Origin: Gigaspora rosea
Lineage: Eukaryota; Glomeromycota; Glomeromycetes; Diversisporales; Gigasporaceae
DNA: 64,000 bases
NCBI GenBank assembly: GCA_003550325.1
Contig: QKWP01000805.1
Location: forward strand, 137,516-201,515
Reading direction: 5' to 3'
In this document: one piece after another, positions 22,921-33,534 of the stretch
Layout: each line of letters starts with the position of its first letter
Numbering within the stretch: the stretch's first letter is position 1
Translations under genes and position numbers: made by a program
Notes under the pieces: model-generated
Seen by the model: only the letters and a program-made list of their open reading frames with translations
Told to the model about the DNA's origin: nothing
Database searches by the model: none

Positions 22921-23869
22921 TCTAGTTTTTTGTTAAGATAATTGATATTTTGGAACAGGATAATATAAAATGCACCTATAGTGTTTTACACTATAGGTAA
23001 ATTAGATTTGCAAATCTGTGTAACAAACAAAAAATAAATTTTTATAAAACAAAAATTAAATTTTTATTGAATTATTATTCTATATACCACTGGTTAATAT
23101 TAACCACTCTAAATCATGCGATATAAATTAACTCAAATGATCACATAACACAAAATTTTATTCGATTTTTTTTTACGATGACGTTTTTTGAACAAACAAA
23201 CGACAATGAGGTTTTTTTTTTTGACAAGTCCTAGCGATTCTTTATTTGTTTGCTATGTCGTGCCTGATTCTTTTAAACCTGTTTCAGGTTAGCGAAACGT
23301 TTGTTGAAGTAACTTTCAAGCTGGGGAAGTTAAACTAACTATCACTTTAAAAAACCCATTAATCATCTGAATGTCGCACTGCAATTAGTTCTCCAGAAAC
23401 TATTAATTTAAATTCACCTCTGTTTCAAGACAATTATTATAGCATAATGTATTCCTATCTAAACGTTGATTTAAACCCATCCCAGGTTAGTAAAGTGTTA
23501 TATAAATAACAAGAAAATTGAGTAAATAAACTAATTTAACATTTTTAAGGCCTGCTGTTCCTTTAGTGAATGCTCTAATACGGTCGGAAGTGTTGAATTA
23601 AACTTACCTCTAGTGAGTTAATTTATTGAAGTTGGTTTGGTTGGAAATAGCATTGAGTGTTATACTAATTTATCATTTTTGAAGACTTGTCAGCAACCTT
23701 CTGTCATATTGGATTCTTTCGAAGGTATTAACTTAGATTTTTATTAAGTTGGTAAAAAAGTTTAATTAATATTAGTTTTAAGAAATAGCATCGAATGCTA
23801 TTAATAGTTTAGAAATGTTTTTTTTTTAGGATCAATATTTAAGCTATTATTCCTCAGAATCAAATATAT

Positions 23870-26560
23870 TGTACAAAGACATTTACTCAGAAAGTTAATA
23901 TGAAGAATACTCGCATAGTGAACTCTATGAAACTTTTATCACATCTGAATTATCAGATTCTAGTAGTGAAAATGAACCTGACGATTGTAATATTAATAGT
24001 TAACATAAATATTTATTTTATATCAAAGTAAATGATCCATTTAATAGCTTTGAAGAAATTGGAAAAAAACTTGATAAGTATGCTATGGAACATGAATTTG
24101 CAGTTAAAAAAGGGTGTACACATACATGTGAGGATGGTTCTGTTTGGAATGCTACTTGGGTATGCATCAGTCTGGTCAATGGAAACCTAAAAAAAAAATT
24201 GATTCTGAAGAACAATGTAATCACAATACAACTATCATGAGTTGCAAATAGCATTGTAATTTCTCAATTAGTAACACAGCAACAACTATTCGATGCTCTT
24301 TAATTGATGATGATTCAATCTATAAACATTCTATAGACCCTAATATTAAAAACAATGTACCAAGATATCATCGATTAACTGAAGAAATTATTAATAAAGT
24401 TGAATTATATTATCGGTGCCATGTTCAACCTATTAAAATCATTCATTTACTTGAAAATGAATACTCTGATCATCCTATTAAACCATAATGTATATATAAT
24501 TTAATAAGGGCAGTGTCATTAATCACCTGATTATTTTTTATTAGAGGCCTACCCCCCTCCCTCTTTCTTAATATATAAATAGTCAGGTTCTTATATATAA
24601 TTTAAACTTTTTTTACCCCCCCCCCCCCTAAAAAATCACCTGATTTTTGTTACTCCCCTAAGTAAATTTAAAGGTACATCTCAAAGTCTTAAAAATGATG
24701 CCTCTGATTTAATACATTATCTTTTACAACAAAAAAAATCCAAACCTGGCTATATAGTTGAACCTATTATTAGTGATATTGACAATAAACTAATGGTCTT
24801 TTTGGGCAATCCAATGAACAAGTTCAACTATTATTGAGATTTGGTAAAATCTGTTTACTAGATACTACCTGTAAAACAAATCAATATTGATGACCATTAG
24901 CATTAGTAATTGTAGTTGATAACCATACTAGAAGCAGATTGGTTGCCCAAGCATTGCTACCTAATGAATCCCTAGGCGCTTTTATTTGGCTTTTCAAATG
25001 TTTTCAAAAAGGAAACCCTATGTATGAACCTGGTATTATATTTACTGATTCAGACCCTGCAATGGCTACTGTGATTTTAAAAATCTTTCCATCAGCACAT
25101 TATCATCTTTGTGTATTTCATATTAATAATAATGTAAAAAAAAAGGGTTGGTTAAAATTTGGAGAACAACAATACTATCAATTTATAAATGATTTTTATA
25201 TTGCACATAATGCATTACAAATATTTTCTTTCGAAAACTGATTTAATCAATTGATTCAAGTGTATCCAAAAATTGAATCTTATTTAAAGCGAATATATCA
25301 GTCAAAGCACAGTTGGGCTCGTTGTTTTACTTCACAAGTATTCAATACCGGTATTCAGAGTACCCAGCATGTAGAAAGTCACAATAACCTTATTAAAACT
25401 AGTATTAACCAATCTTCCTTACTTATTACTTTATATAAAACAATTCAAGAACGTTTTGATAAAGAAAGCATGTATAGCCGCTCTCTAGAATCTATTAATT
25501 TTGATTATAATACTGGAAGAGTACAATCAATAAGTAGAACTTTATTTCCAGAAATTGTTACTTTATATGAAAAATATCTTATCCTTTACATAATGGCTGA
25601 AATTAAGCAACAAATTCAGCAAGCACTTTGGTACCGATGTTATTCATTTAATATATTACAAAAACATTGTACTGATGAACCTGAATATACAAATATATGC
25701 ATTGAAAATAATTACGATTCACAACAAATACATTTAATCGAACTTTTAAATAGTATTCCATATAATAATATTCTATAAGTATGGCGTATTGTCAGAATTG
25801 TAGGATTAGCAAATGTACACTATATTATTTAATTCAAAGATAGTTCTTACTTATACTTGTACTTGGCCTGTTAGCCATGGAATAGTATGTCGACACTATT
25901 TTGCTGTTTTATTAGAATCACATGTAGCTGTATTTCATATTTTATTAATAATGCAACGATGGTATAAAGACTTATACCTTGATGAATCAGATAATATTAT
26001 TTCAAACATTCCAGTAATTCATTCTGATATCAATATATCTAATAAAGAAATTTTATCAAATCAATCCAATCAATCTATTATATTCAATCGATTTGAACAA
26101 CTTAGTCGAATTAGAATTTAAAATATCAACTAAAAAGTTCCTTCAGGTTCGTATAAAATATGGCAAAAGTTATGTATTGTTACAAACTGCATTAACATTA
26201 GCAATGGAAACAGAAACAAATAAGGAATTAAATCAATTGTGTTATCAGTTTATTTAGCAAAAAAAAGAATTGAAAAAAGAAATTTCTAAAGCAAGCGAAA
26301 ATTATAATGATCAAGAAAACGCTATTCAAATTACTAATCCAATAGCTATAAACCTAGAAGTTACCAAAGTAAAAGACAAAAAAGTGCTATGGAATTGAAT
26401 GATAAACAACCTTTAAGTACAATTAATAAGAATTTAAATCAATCAAATTATGAACAATTGAATCTTGAAGAAAATTCCAAACAAAGTTACACCTGTTCGA
26501 ATTGTTACATTAAAGGACATAATATTCGTTCTTGTAATTTGTTAAGACAAGATAAGTAAA
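23870..26560 (+). pseudogene. FAR1-type Mutator-like transposase, decayed
   Basis: In order: FAR1-like DNA-binding part (KLDKYAMEHEFAVKKGCTHT, from about 24072); MULE catalytic core with LLDTTCKTN (24858), FTDSDPAMATVI (25050) and AHYHLCVFHI (25097); HVESHNNLI (25371); a SWIM-like motif VSHGIVCRHYFAVL (25867-25910) whose first Cys of the CxC pair reads Tyr; and a CCHC knuckle CSNCYIKGHNIRSC (26494-26535). Intact domains are spread over three reading frames, with stops near 23900, 24250, 24490, 24838, 25242 and 26256, and a MITE inserted at 24508. An active enzyme would cut and paste the surrounding MULE; this copy cannot. Confidence 0.8.
24508..24658. mobile_element. PIF/Harbinger-like MITE, 151 bp, copy 1
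   Basis: Starts GGGCAGTGTCATTAATCACC and ends TTTTTGTTACTCCCC, TAA on both sides (24505-24507 and 24659-24661). ATCACCTGAT stands near each end and a poly-C tract lies inside. The copy at 62624-62770 is the same element on the other strand with TTA flanks. Confidence 0.8.
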
Positions 26561-27097
26561 GGTAATCGATAGTTAGGGTTAGGATGAATATTGATTTTTA
26601 GTTTTTATAAAGATTTAGACTTTAGTAAAAAAATGCTAAAGCAAAGACAACAGCCGTAGCAAAAGCATTAACTATCCTTTGCGAAGCAAAGGATAACTTA
26701 TGTCTTTTTCTTGTAACAATAAAATTGTAAATATTGAATTTGCATATTAATATTGAATAAATATTACCAATAAAAGCTTTGATTATATTGGAGTTTATAT
26801 TAAGTGTGATTTTTGTAAAGCGAACAAAACTTTTTATATTATTTGATTCAAATTTTTAATTAGTCGGGTTATATCAAATACATATATGTATATACCCCTA
26901 AAATTCTAATTACTATAAATAGTAGTTAAATATTTGCTATTAGTGGTTAAATATAATCAGTGGTTATTTATAACTAGTGGCTTAAGTTAAAAATGTCCAT
27001 TTTTATTACTTTAGGGTTAGGGTGAAACCTGGGATAAGGCAGGGGGCATAGTTTATACCAAAATTTAGCAAGGAATTTTTTTATAAGTAAATCTATT

Positions 27098-27408
27098 TGT
27101 CACCAATGGTGACAGTTCCGTGCCAATAAGAATCAAGATCAGGTGTAATATTGCATCTGATTGTGTAACATGAAAACAAAGCAAAAATTTGCCGTTTTCA
27201 AAAATATTATGATAGCTGAAAATTTTAACTATGAAACCACCCTTTATTCTAGCAAAAAAACATTTCTCGTGAAATTTTACTATATAGTTATCTCTAATCC
27301 TAACACTAACCTGAACCCTAACCCTAACCCTAACGAAAATAAATTTACACGTGTTTATGTTTGTTTTGATCATACATTACACAAGGGTGTGTCACCGCCA
27401 GTGACAAG
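27098..27408. mobile_element. MITE with GTCACC ends and internal CCCTAA words
   Basis: TTTGTCACCAATGGTGACAG (left) is inverted at the right as GTGTCACCGCCAGTGACAAG. The middle contains CCTAACCCTAACCCTAACCC at about 27312-27332. The telomere-like array is therefore inside an element rather than a chromosome end. Confidence 0.5.
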
Positions 27409-27799
27409 CACATTTTTTCTTTTTTTATTAGAGCTCCAAAGGTGGTTTCATAAGCAAACTTGAAATTTTATGTTACACTTGATCTTAAATTTTGATTGGC
27501 TATTCTAATGGGTTTGTATAACCTAGTGTAAAACACCATAGGTGCATTTTAGTAGACCTGTTTTGGGACTAAGTAAAGTTGTCCAAAACACAATTTTATA
27601 TATAATTTCTGTTTCAAAATAAGTAAATGTTTGTTTTTAACAAAGTTATATTTTGAAATAGAGCAAAATTAACAAAATTTCAATACAGGTTTTAAGTTCA
27701 AATTTTTCTTCTTTTCTTGTTCTATATGTTTGTAAAATTTAATTTTAAGTTAATTAGTTAAGCCAAGAAGGATCTTCAGCCCAAAGTTTATATAATTTT

Positions 27800-28900
27800 A
27801 ATTACAAATCGCAATACTATTAGACCATTAGACATTTGACAAACAAGCTATTAAACAATTAGACAACAATATTTTTAATTAGATATTGCCTATTTACATC
27901 CCTGCTTTATACTGCACAATTTCTGTGAATTCACATAATATAATAATATCTTTACCGACATCTTGACTATTTCTAGAATAATAGATAAAAATTGAGTATG
28001 ATTTGTAATTGTATATAGCTGGGATCAGCATGTATCTTATTCATCAAGAGTGGACGAGATTCTTGAAAACCAAGAATAACATTCAATTGTTTAAACATTT
28101 GACCATGATGAGCTTCAATTCTCGAATATTTTACTTCAAGTCAACAGTGTAACTTCAGATGCATAACGATTCATCATATTTAACGAGAAACACTCACCCA
28201 ACTCGTTCCACTATTATATTAAATTCTCTAAAACACTCAACCAAAAATCTTTTACAAAATTTTTCAAATCTTCTTCGATGACTTTTTATCTCTTAAACCA
28301 TTTGAAATTTAGAGCAGACCTGCTCTGAAATTTACGTATATTTTATTCATGGTAATACAAATACTATGTGAGTTGTCAATCAAAATTCAGCAAATTTAAA
28401 GATTATTTAAATATTAATATATCATTCCGAATTTAATATCATTCGATTCGACTCGAAGTGACGGTTCGAAAATATCAAATCGTTAAATTCAGATCACTAA
28501 ATCACGAGATATTTGCAAATAACTATTTGCAAATTGCTTTAATCAGGATTTAATGATTTTGACACCATTCAAATCGTCTCGTCGAGATGAATCGAATGGT
28601 GCCAAAATCATTAAATTCTAATCACTGGATCATGGTATAGTGGTAAAAACAAAAGTTTAAAAAAATTTCATGGCAGATTTGCAGGAGAAACGGTTTAAGA
28701 GATAGAAAAGAACGAAAGTTTCAACATGCATTTTGAAAAAAAAATTAATGCTGGAAAAAACTTTCCATCACACGAGATTACCCGATTTTTTCGATATTTA
28801 ATTAAAATCAATTGATATCAGGGTTAGGGTTTGTTAAGAATAGAGAAGGTAGTTTATATATATAGCAAATCGCACTTTTACTTAGTGAACCAAGACCAGT
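27800..28900. other. Intergenic AT-rich DNA with a GTCTCGTCGAGAC hairpin
   Basis: No gene seen. At 28545-28620 a short hairpin, ATTCAAATCGTCTC-GTC-GAGATGAATCGAAT, lies in the context TTAATGATTTTG...CAAAATCATTAA. This is the short form of the motif found in the foldback at 7490-7945 and in the two hairpins at 58740-59010. Confidence 0.5.
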
Positions 28901-29086
28901 TAAATGTTGTTAGCTGAAATTGTCGAAATATTTCGGCATTTAATATTTAGGCATGTGAAATGTCTAAATTATTAAGAATAAATATAGTACATATTTTTTT
29001 GTTTATATGTGCTAAATATTAACTACGTTCCAGACAAATAAAGGTGGTATTTTATTTAATGCAGGATTTTTTTTCCTTTAAAAAAT

Positions 29087-29445
29087 ATGGACTCTAAACA
29101 ATTGGTTACAATTATCAATATGGTATGGAAAGACGAAAAGAAGGCTTTTGAATATTATATGAAAGCAGTTGAGTTAGAAAATTCGGTTGTGATGAGTGAT
29201 ATTAATAATTGTTATTATTATGGAGTTAGAATTTCCAGAAAGCATTTCCGTATAGTCACGAAATAACGTGCAGGGGTGTAATTTCGAATCTCGGCCTAAA
29301 TTATGCCTAATTCATGCCGAAATTCGAAATAACGCTCCTGCACGTTATTTCGCGACTATACGGTATGGATAATGCTATTAGAAAATTAAAATATTGGTAT
29401 TCAATAATAAAGCATTTGAATACTATAAAAAATCTGATAATCTTT
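29087..29445 (+). pseudogene. Sel1-like repeat protein fragment
   Basis: The frame from ATG 29087 reads KKAFEYYMKAVELENSVVMS then NNCYYYGV, the pattern of a Sel1 repeat. A second partial repeat NNKAFEYYKKSDN lies near 29402-29440, followed by a stop and a frameshift. A MITE (29248-29363) separates the two. Sel1 proteins are scaffolds of stacked helices and are greatly expanded in Rhizophagus; this piece has no full domain set. Confidence 0.55.
29248..29363. mobile_element. Hairpin MITE, 116 bp
   Basis: CCGTATAGTCACGAAATAAC and the inverse GTTATTTCGCGACTATACGG are the ends; CGTGCAGG and TTCGAAT continue the pairing. It lies between the two Sel1 pieces. Confidence 0.8.
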
Positions 29446-29829
29446 GATTTTATCGAAATGGAAATTATCATTCATAATTTAGACATTTAGTCATATAAGG
29501 TATCTATTAGTCAAATTTAGGATTTTGACATTTCGACAAAAAATAATGCCATGCCGAAATATGTCTCGACACGAAATTGTCTAAATATCTGACTAAATAG
29601 GGTATTCCGGCTAACAACATTAGGCTAAAATGAATAGAGGTAGAGGTCGCATTCATGGTACGAACCCACGCTCCGGTAAGGCCCAACCAAAAGAGCCAAA
29701 TCCTGATCCATCCAATATGGCTTTTTTTCGATGAGAGAGTGATTAAAAAGCAAAGAGAAGAAAATAGGAGATCAAAAAGAGTATATTTTAATTTTATATA
29801 ATCATATAAAATATCTCACAGTCTGTCAA

Positions 29830-31143
29830 TCATAAAAAGAAGCGTCTTCTGCTTGTTTCCAGTTCCGGCTAAAAATCCGATAATATTAATTAATTATATT
29901 TCAAATTATTTTATTAATAAAAGTAAAAAATTTACAAACCTTGAATATCCACTCATATTCTTCATCTTTATCAAATATACCTTTTTGTAACCATTTGAGT
30001 TTGAGAGTAAATCTAGGACCGATTTCTTGCAATTCAGCTTTCTCTTTATTTTTAAACACATATCTATGGGATTTATATACATAAATATTTTTAAAAAGAA
30101 GTTTTATATTTGATTAATAACATTTTTACAGACCTGTGGCGACGGAAAAAAATGAAATCACGTTGATTATGAAAAGTAGCGACCTGACGTCCTTGAAACT
30201 CTGGGACATGAGGAAAAAGAGCTTGAAACCACCGACCAATAGTATGACCAAGCCGTGTATTAAAATTATTAAGAATTAATTCAGGTTTATGACATGATGA
30301 CCTTCCATGGCCCTGTTTTTTATTAATTATAAACCTATTTTAAGTATATATAGACGCACTTGAATGAATTAATTGCAGTTAAATTACAGAATGAGTTAGC
30401 TAATATCATACATCAATTTCGCGACTTAATTTAATGCTTGTTAATTTAAAATAAGCAGTAGGACCTTCAGGTAAATGAACTAAAGTGACAGCATCTTAAA
30501 AGAACATATATAAATAAAAGTCAGAGGCAAAACTACAAGTTCAGCTAAATGAGAACAGCCTAACAGAATTAATAAATAAAGTCATACTTGGAATTTTTCT
30601 GTCTTCGCTTATTATCATTACGTCTGTGAAGTCTCGATTCATACAAGATTCGATGATTCGCTTTATTGAATATTTACTTTCTCTTTTCATAAATTGGCTG
30701 TTTGGAAATACATCTACTAATTCAGATGTAAACTCGTATCCAGCTTTCGATGGTCTTTTACTAGTAGTTATGAGGATTTTTGGAGCTATACCCTCACGAA
30801 AATAAGCAGAAAATTCATCCGATTCTATGTCTTCACGAACTTCAGAATCATTTGGATCAACAATCGTTTCATCAAATTCTCGAGTGTTTTCAAGTGTTTT
30901 AGGAATATTTTTTGACAATCGCTCCTAATTTATTAATCAAATATTTCATTATTTGATCAATTACGAGAATAAATGTGAGCTGTTTAAAACACATGCCGCT
31001 TTTTTTTCCGGATTTTGGGCTTCTTCTTTCCGTCGTTTCTGCCTTATTTCCATTTTAAGCCGGTTTTTTTCTTGCTTTCTTCGAACATTAAGCTCTTCTC
31101 GTTTGATTTTATTTTTTATTTGTGAAGAGACTATTGTACTCAT
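29830..31143 (-). CDS. RPF1: Ribosome production factor 1 (Brix domain)
   Basis: Six exons: 31143-30991, 30924-30588, 30494-30412, 30312-30134, 30063-29940 and 29868-29830, giving 304 residues with consistent phases. The N-terminus is a basic, charged coiled coil ([19 protein letters not shown]). The Brix domain follows, with [64 protein letters not shown] and [13 protein letters not shown], ending in the ETSRRRFFL tail typical of Rpf1. The family acts in nucleolar pre-60S assembly, helping bring 5S and process 27S pre-rRNA. Every conserved block is present and no lesion was seen. It is divergently arranged with COQ7 across about 590 bp. The Rpf1 assignment over Imp4 rests on these motifs. 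Confidence 0.9.
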
Positions 31144-31733
31144 TTTGCCAAGAGTATTTATTGTATAATATTTGGTTTTTAATCCAGGAAGATAATTGAT
31201 TTTTCCTTATCATATTCAAATATCATATTACTGTATTACTTGACTCCAAGATCAGCCAATCACAATTTGAAGATTATCAGTAATTCTGCAAGTGATACAA
31301 ATCACGTGCTAATGATATTTGTTGAATCTGAGCTGCAACTAATTTTTCTACAGTATGTATAGTTGCTACTATTACAGAAGGAAATTAACGGATAAAAGAA
31401 CGAAAGAAGAAGCAAAATAAAATATAATTTATAAAATATCATCTAAAGTTACAAATTGAAATTCGGTTATTATTTTATCGATTGAGCCAATACCATATAG
31501 CCACTATGACAATTGGACCAGCTTTATTCTACTGAACCTATAAACTGGAACATTGGATTTATAGATTCCAATTGGGAACGTATAATTTAACGTTAAGTTC
31601 CCAGTTCCCAATTCTCAATTCAAATTACTGGTGAATTGTGGTGCACCAATCTGGTTCCAAATTTGAATCTTCAAAAATAGGAAAGGGTAATATCTGCAAT
31701 ATCTGCAATTTTTATCATTATAAAAAGTACAAG
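31144..31733. promoter_or_regulatory. Shared intergenic region of RPF1 and COQ7
   Basis: The two start codons face away from each other across about 590 bp. An AGCCAATCA word (31254-31262) is a canonical CCAAT box in orientation and context. Short repeated words (TCCCAATT/AACTGGAA, 31500-31625) lie closer to COQ7. No TATA call was made because the DNA is too AT-rich. Confidence 0.4.
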
Positions 31734-32872
31734 ATGCATAAATTCTTATCAGAAATGACATTTTTACGACAATTCTCTCGATCGATTTGTGCAAATCTTT
31801 TTTTTGTTAATATCAATTTAAATAACGGCCGATTTAGAAGTTTAGGATATCAATTTGTATGCCTACAAAACCAATGTACAATTAAAAGTACGACCAAGAA
31901 TGATAGACTGACAGATGAACAAAAAAAACTTATTGATAGTATGATAAGAGTTGATCAAGCAGGGGAAATAGGTGCAAATTGGATCTATAAAGATCAGATG
32001 ACTGTTCTAGGTGGAGATAAAAAAGTTGGTCCTGTGATTCAAGTGAGTCAATAAAAAAATTAGAGTATCCCCTAAACCCTCCTAATATCATCGTGATGTT
32101 GAAATATACTATAGTATAGACTATAACTCAATATCATAGATCACTATTGTCAATTTATAAATAAATTTTCTTTGCAAGACAATTTAAGACATAATTGTTA
32201 AAATCATATGATAACCTAAATAATTGACCACAGGAAATGTGGGAACAGAAAAAATATCATCTTTGCACGTTCGATGAAATGATCCCTCGCCATAGGGTGA
32301 GGCCCTCTTTGTTGCGCCCAGTTTGGGAAGCGACGGGTTTTATTCTTGGTGTTAGCACTGCGCTTATAGGTAAAGAGGCTGCCATGGCTTGTACCGAGGC
32401 AGTTGAAACTGTAATTGGAGAACATTATAATGAGTAAATGTCCTTGCTGTAATTACAGATCTCAAACTTGAGAGTTGCAATATTACATATTGACCTTTAT
32501 AGTCTTTTGACAGTCAATTGCGAGATTTACTACATGTCGAAAATGTAGATGTTGAAGATTTGAAAAAGGTTTAAATTTTACATATTTAAATTATTAATAA
32601 AATGTGCCATTGTTTCTTACTTATTGCAACTATCTCTTGTATAAAAAGATAAAGAATTCCATGATGATGAATTGCATTATCTAGACACCGCAGTGGATTA
32701 TGAATCACAAAAGGTAATAGCACTGCATCCTAATTTAATTTAGCTTAAAATTTAAAATCTTTACTTTTTATTTGTTGTAATGAAATTCTTTTAGGCACCA
32801 TTTTATAGTTTATTGTCAACTATTATTAATAATGGATGTAAAGCTGCTATTTGGGTAGCTAAAAGAATTTGA
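31734..32872 (+). CDS. COQ7: 5-demethoxyubiquinone hydroxylase, with two suspect positions
   Basis: Exons: 31734-32042 (starts at MHKF 31734 or MTFL 31755, both giving a basic, Ser/Arg-rich mitochondrial presequence; an earlier Met is at 31638), 32234-32433, 32514-32568, about 32648-32713 and 32795-32872, about 230 residues. The enzyme is the mitochondrial di-iron hydroxylase of ubiquinone synthesis. Family motifs are [40 protein letters not shown] and [10 protein letters not shown]. Two problems: the ExxH iron-binding Glu of the second helix reads Lys (MWEQKKYH, codon 32249-32251), and no canonical AG gives the right frame into exon 4. One extra A in the A5 run at 32563-32567 would repair it. 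It could be a sequence error or a decaying gene. Confidence 0.8.
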
Positions 32873-32959
32873 TTGACCTTTTATTAAGCGTAATTCACAT
32901 AAATTTTAAGTTTGTAAATAGATTTTTGTCATAAAAAATAATTCTAAATATACCGTATT

Positions 32960-33290
32960 ATGGATTTGTAGAATTAAAATAAAAAATTTTTCATCAAATT
33001 CCATTGGGTGGTTGTCGGTTAAGGATGAGTCATAATTTAGAATCTAATAGAATTCGATGAAAATTGCTTATTTGAATTCTACAGATTTGTAGAATTAAAA
33101 TAAAAAAATTTATTGGATTTGGTATGGTAGTTGTCGAGAAATTATTGATTGAAGCTTAAAAACTACGATTGTAACCTTTTCCTGATATACTTTTTTAATT
33201 AAATTTTATATGAATATTTCTCGACAACTAACTAGACCAATCTCAATAATTTTGTTTTTATTTTTCATTCTACAACTTTATATGATTAAA
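32960..33290. repeat. Foldback MITE with TGTAGAATTAAAATAAAAAA ends
   Basis: TTTGTAGAATTAAAATAAAA at 33088, continuing to GTAGTTGTCGAGAAATT, is inverted at 33211-33282 (AATATTTCTCGACAACTA). A direct partial copy lies at 32966-33006, and two more half copies at 35530-35665. The family therefore surrounds RING-gene copy A on both sides. Confidence 0.6.
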
Positions 33291-33534
33291 GTAAAAAAAA
33301 CTATTTATCATGTTTGAGGGACCATCAGAAGTTGAAATTTGAAAAAGAATCTTCACATAGTACAGCCAATCAAAATCGATAATCAGCCGCGTATTGTGGC
33401 AGTGGCGTTTTATCACGCGACCCGAAAAATCGGTCATTAATTATGTAATCATGACTATTGCAGTATTGATCAGGACGCGCCGACTTTTTTTTGACAATAA
33501 AAAACAAATAAATCTTTAATTATTTTCACAAATG

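Larger units (their letters stand above)
21848..27790. mobile_element. MULE with long terminal inverted repeats, about 5.9 kb
   Basis: The left arm (21848-22085, then 22950-23010) and the right arm (27528-27790) are inverted copies. Both carry AAACTTTGGGC, CCTTCTTGGCTTAACTAATT, TTAAATTTTACAAACATAT and AAAATGCACCTAT. The left arm is split by about 860 bp of nested elements. Between the arms lie the FAR1/MULE transposase remnant (23870-26560), a 151-bp MITE (24508-24658) and a MITE with TTAGGG-like words (27098-27408). No clean target duplication was found. Long arms fit Mutator-like elements. Confidence 0.7.
28901..29622. mobile_element. hAT-type terminal repeats around a Sel1 gene fragment
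   Basis: TAAATGTTGTTAGCTGAAAT at 28901 and its inverse ATTCCGGCTAACAACATTA ending at 29622 belong to the same end family as 4719-7040. Inside is a Sel1-repeat coding remnant and a 116-bp MITE. No target duplication is evident (AGACCAGT versus GGCTAAAA), so the two ends might come from different copies. Confidence 0.45.

Noticed and set aside
27065-27463. Two overlapping 100-residue frames on opposite strands
   Set aside because: Both run through CCCTAA repeats and the GTCACC element; NPNPN/RVRV runs show they are repeat by-products.
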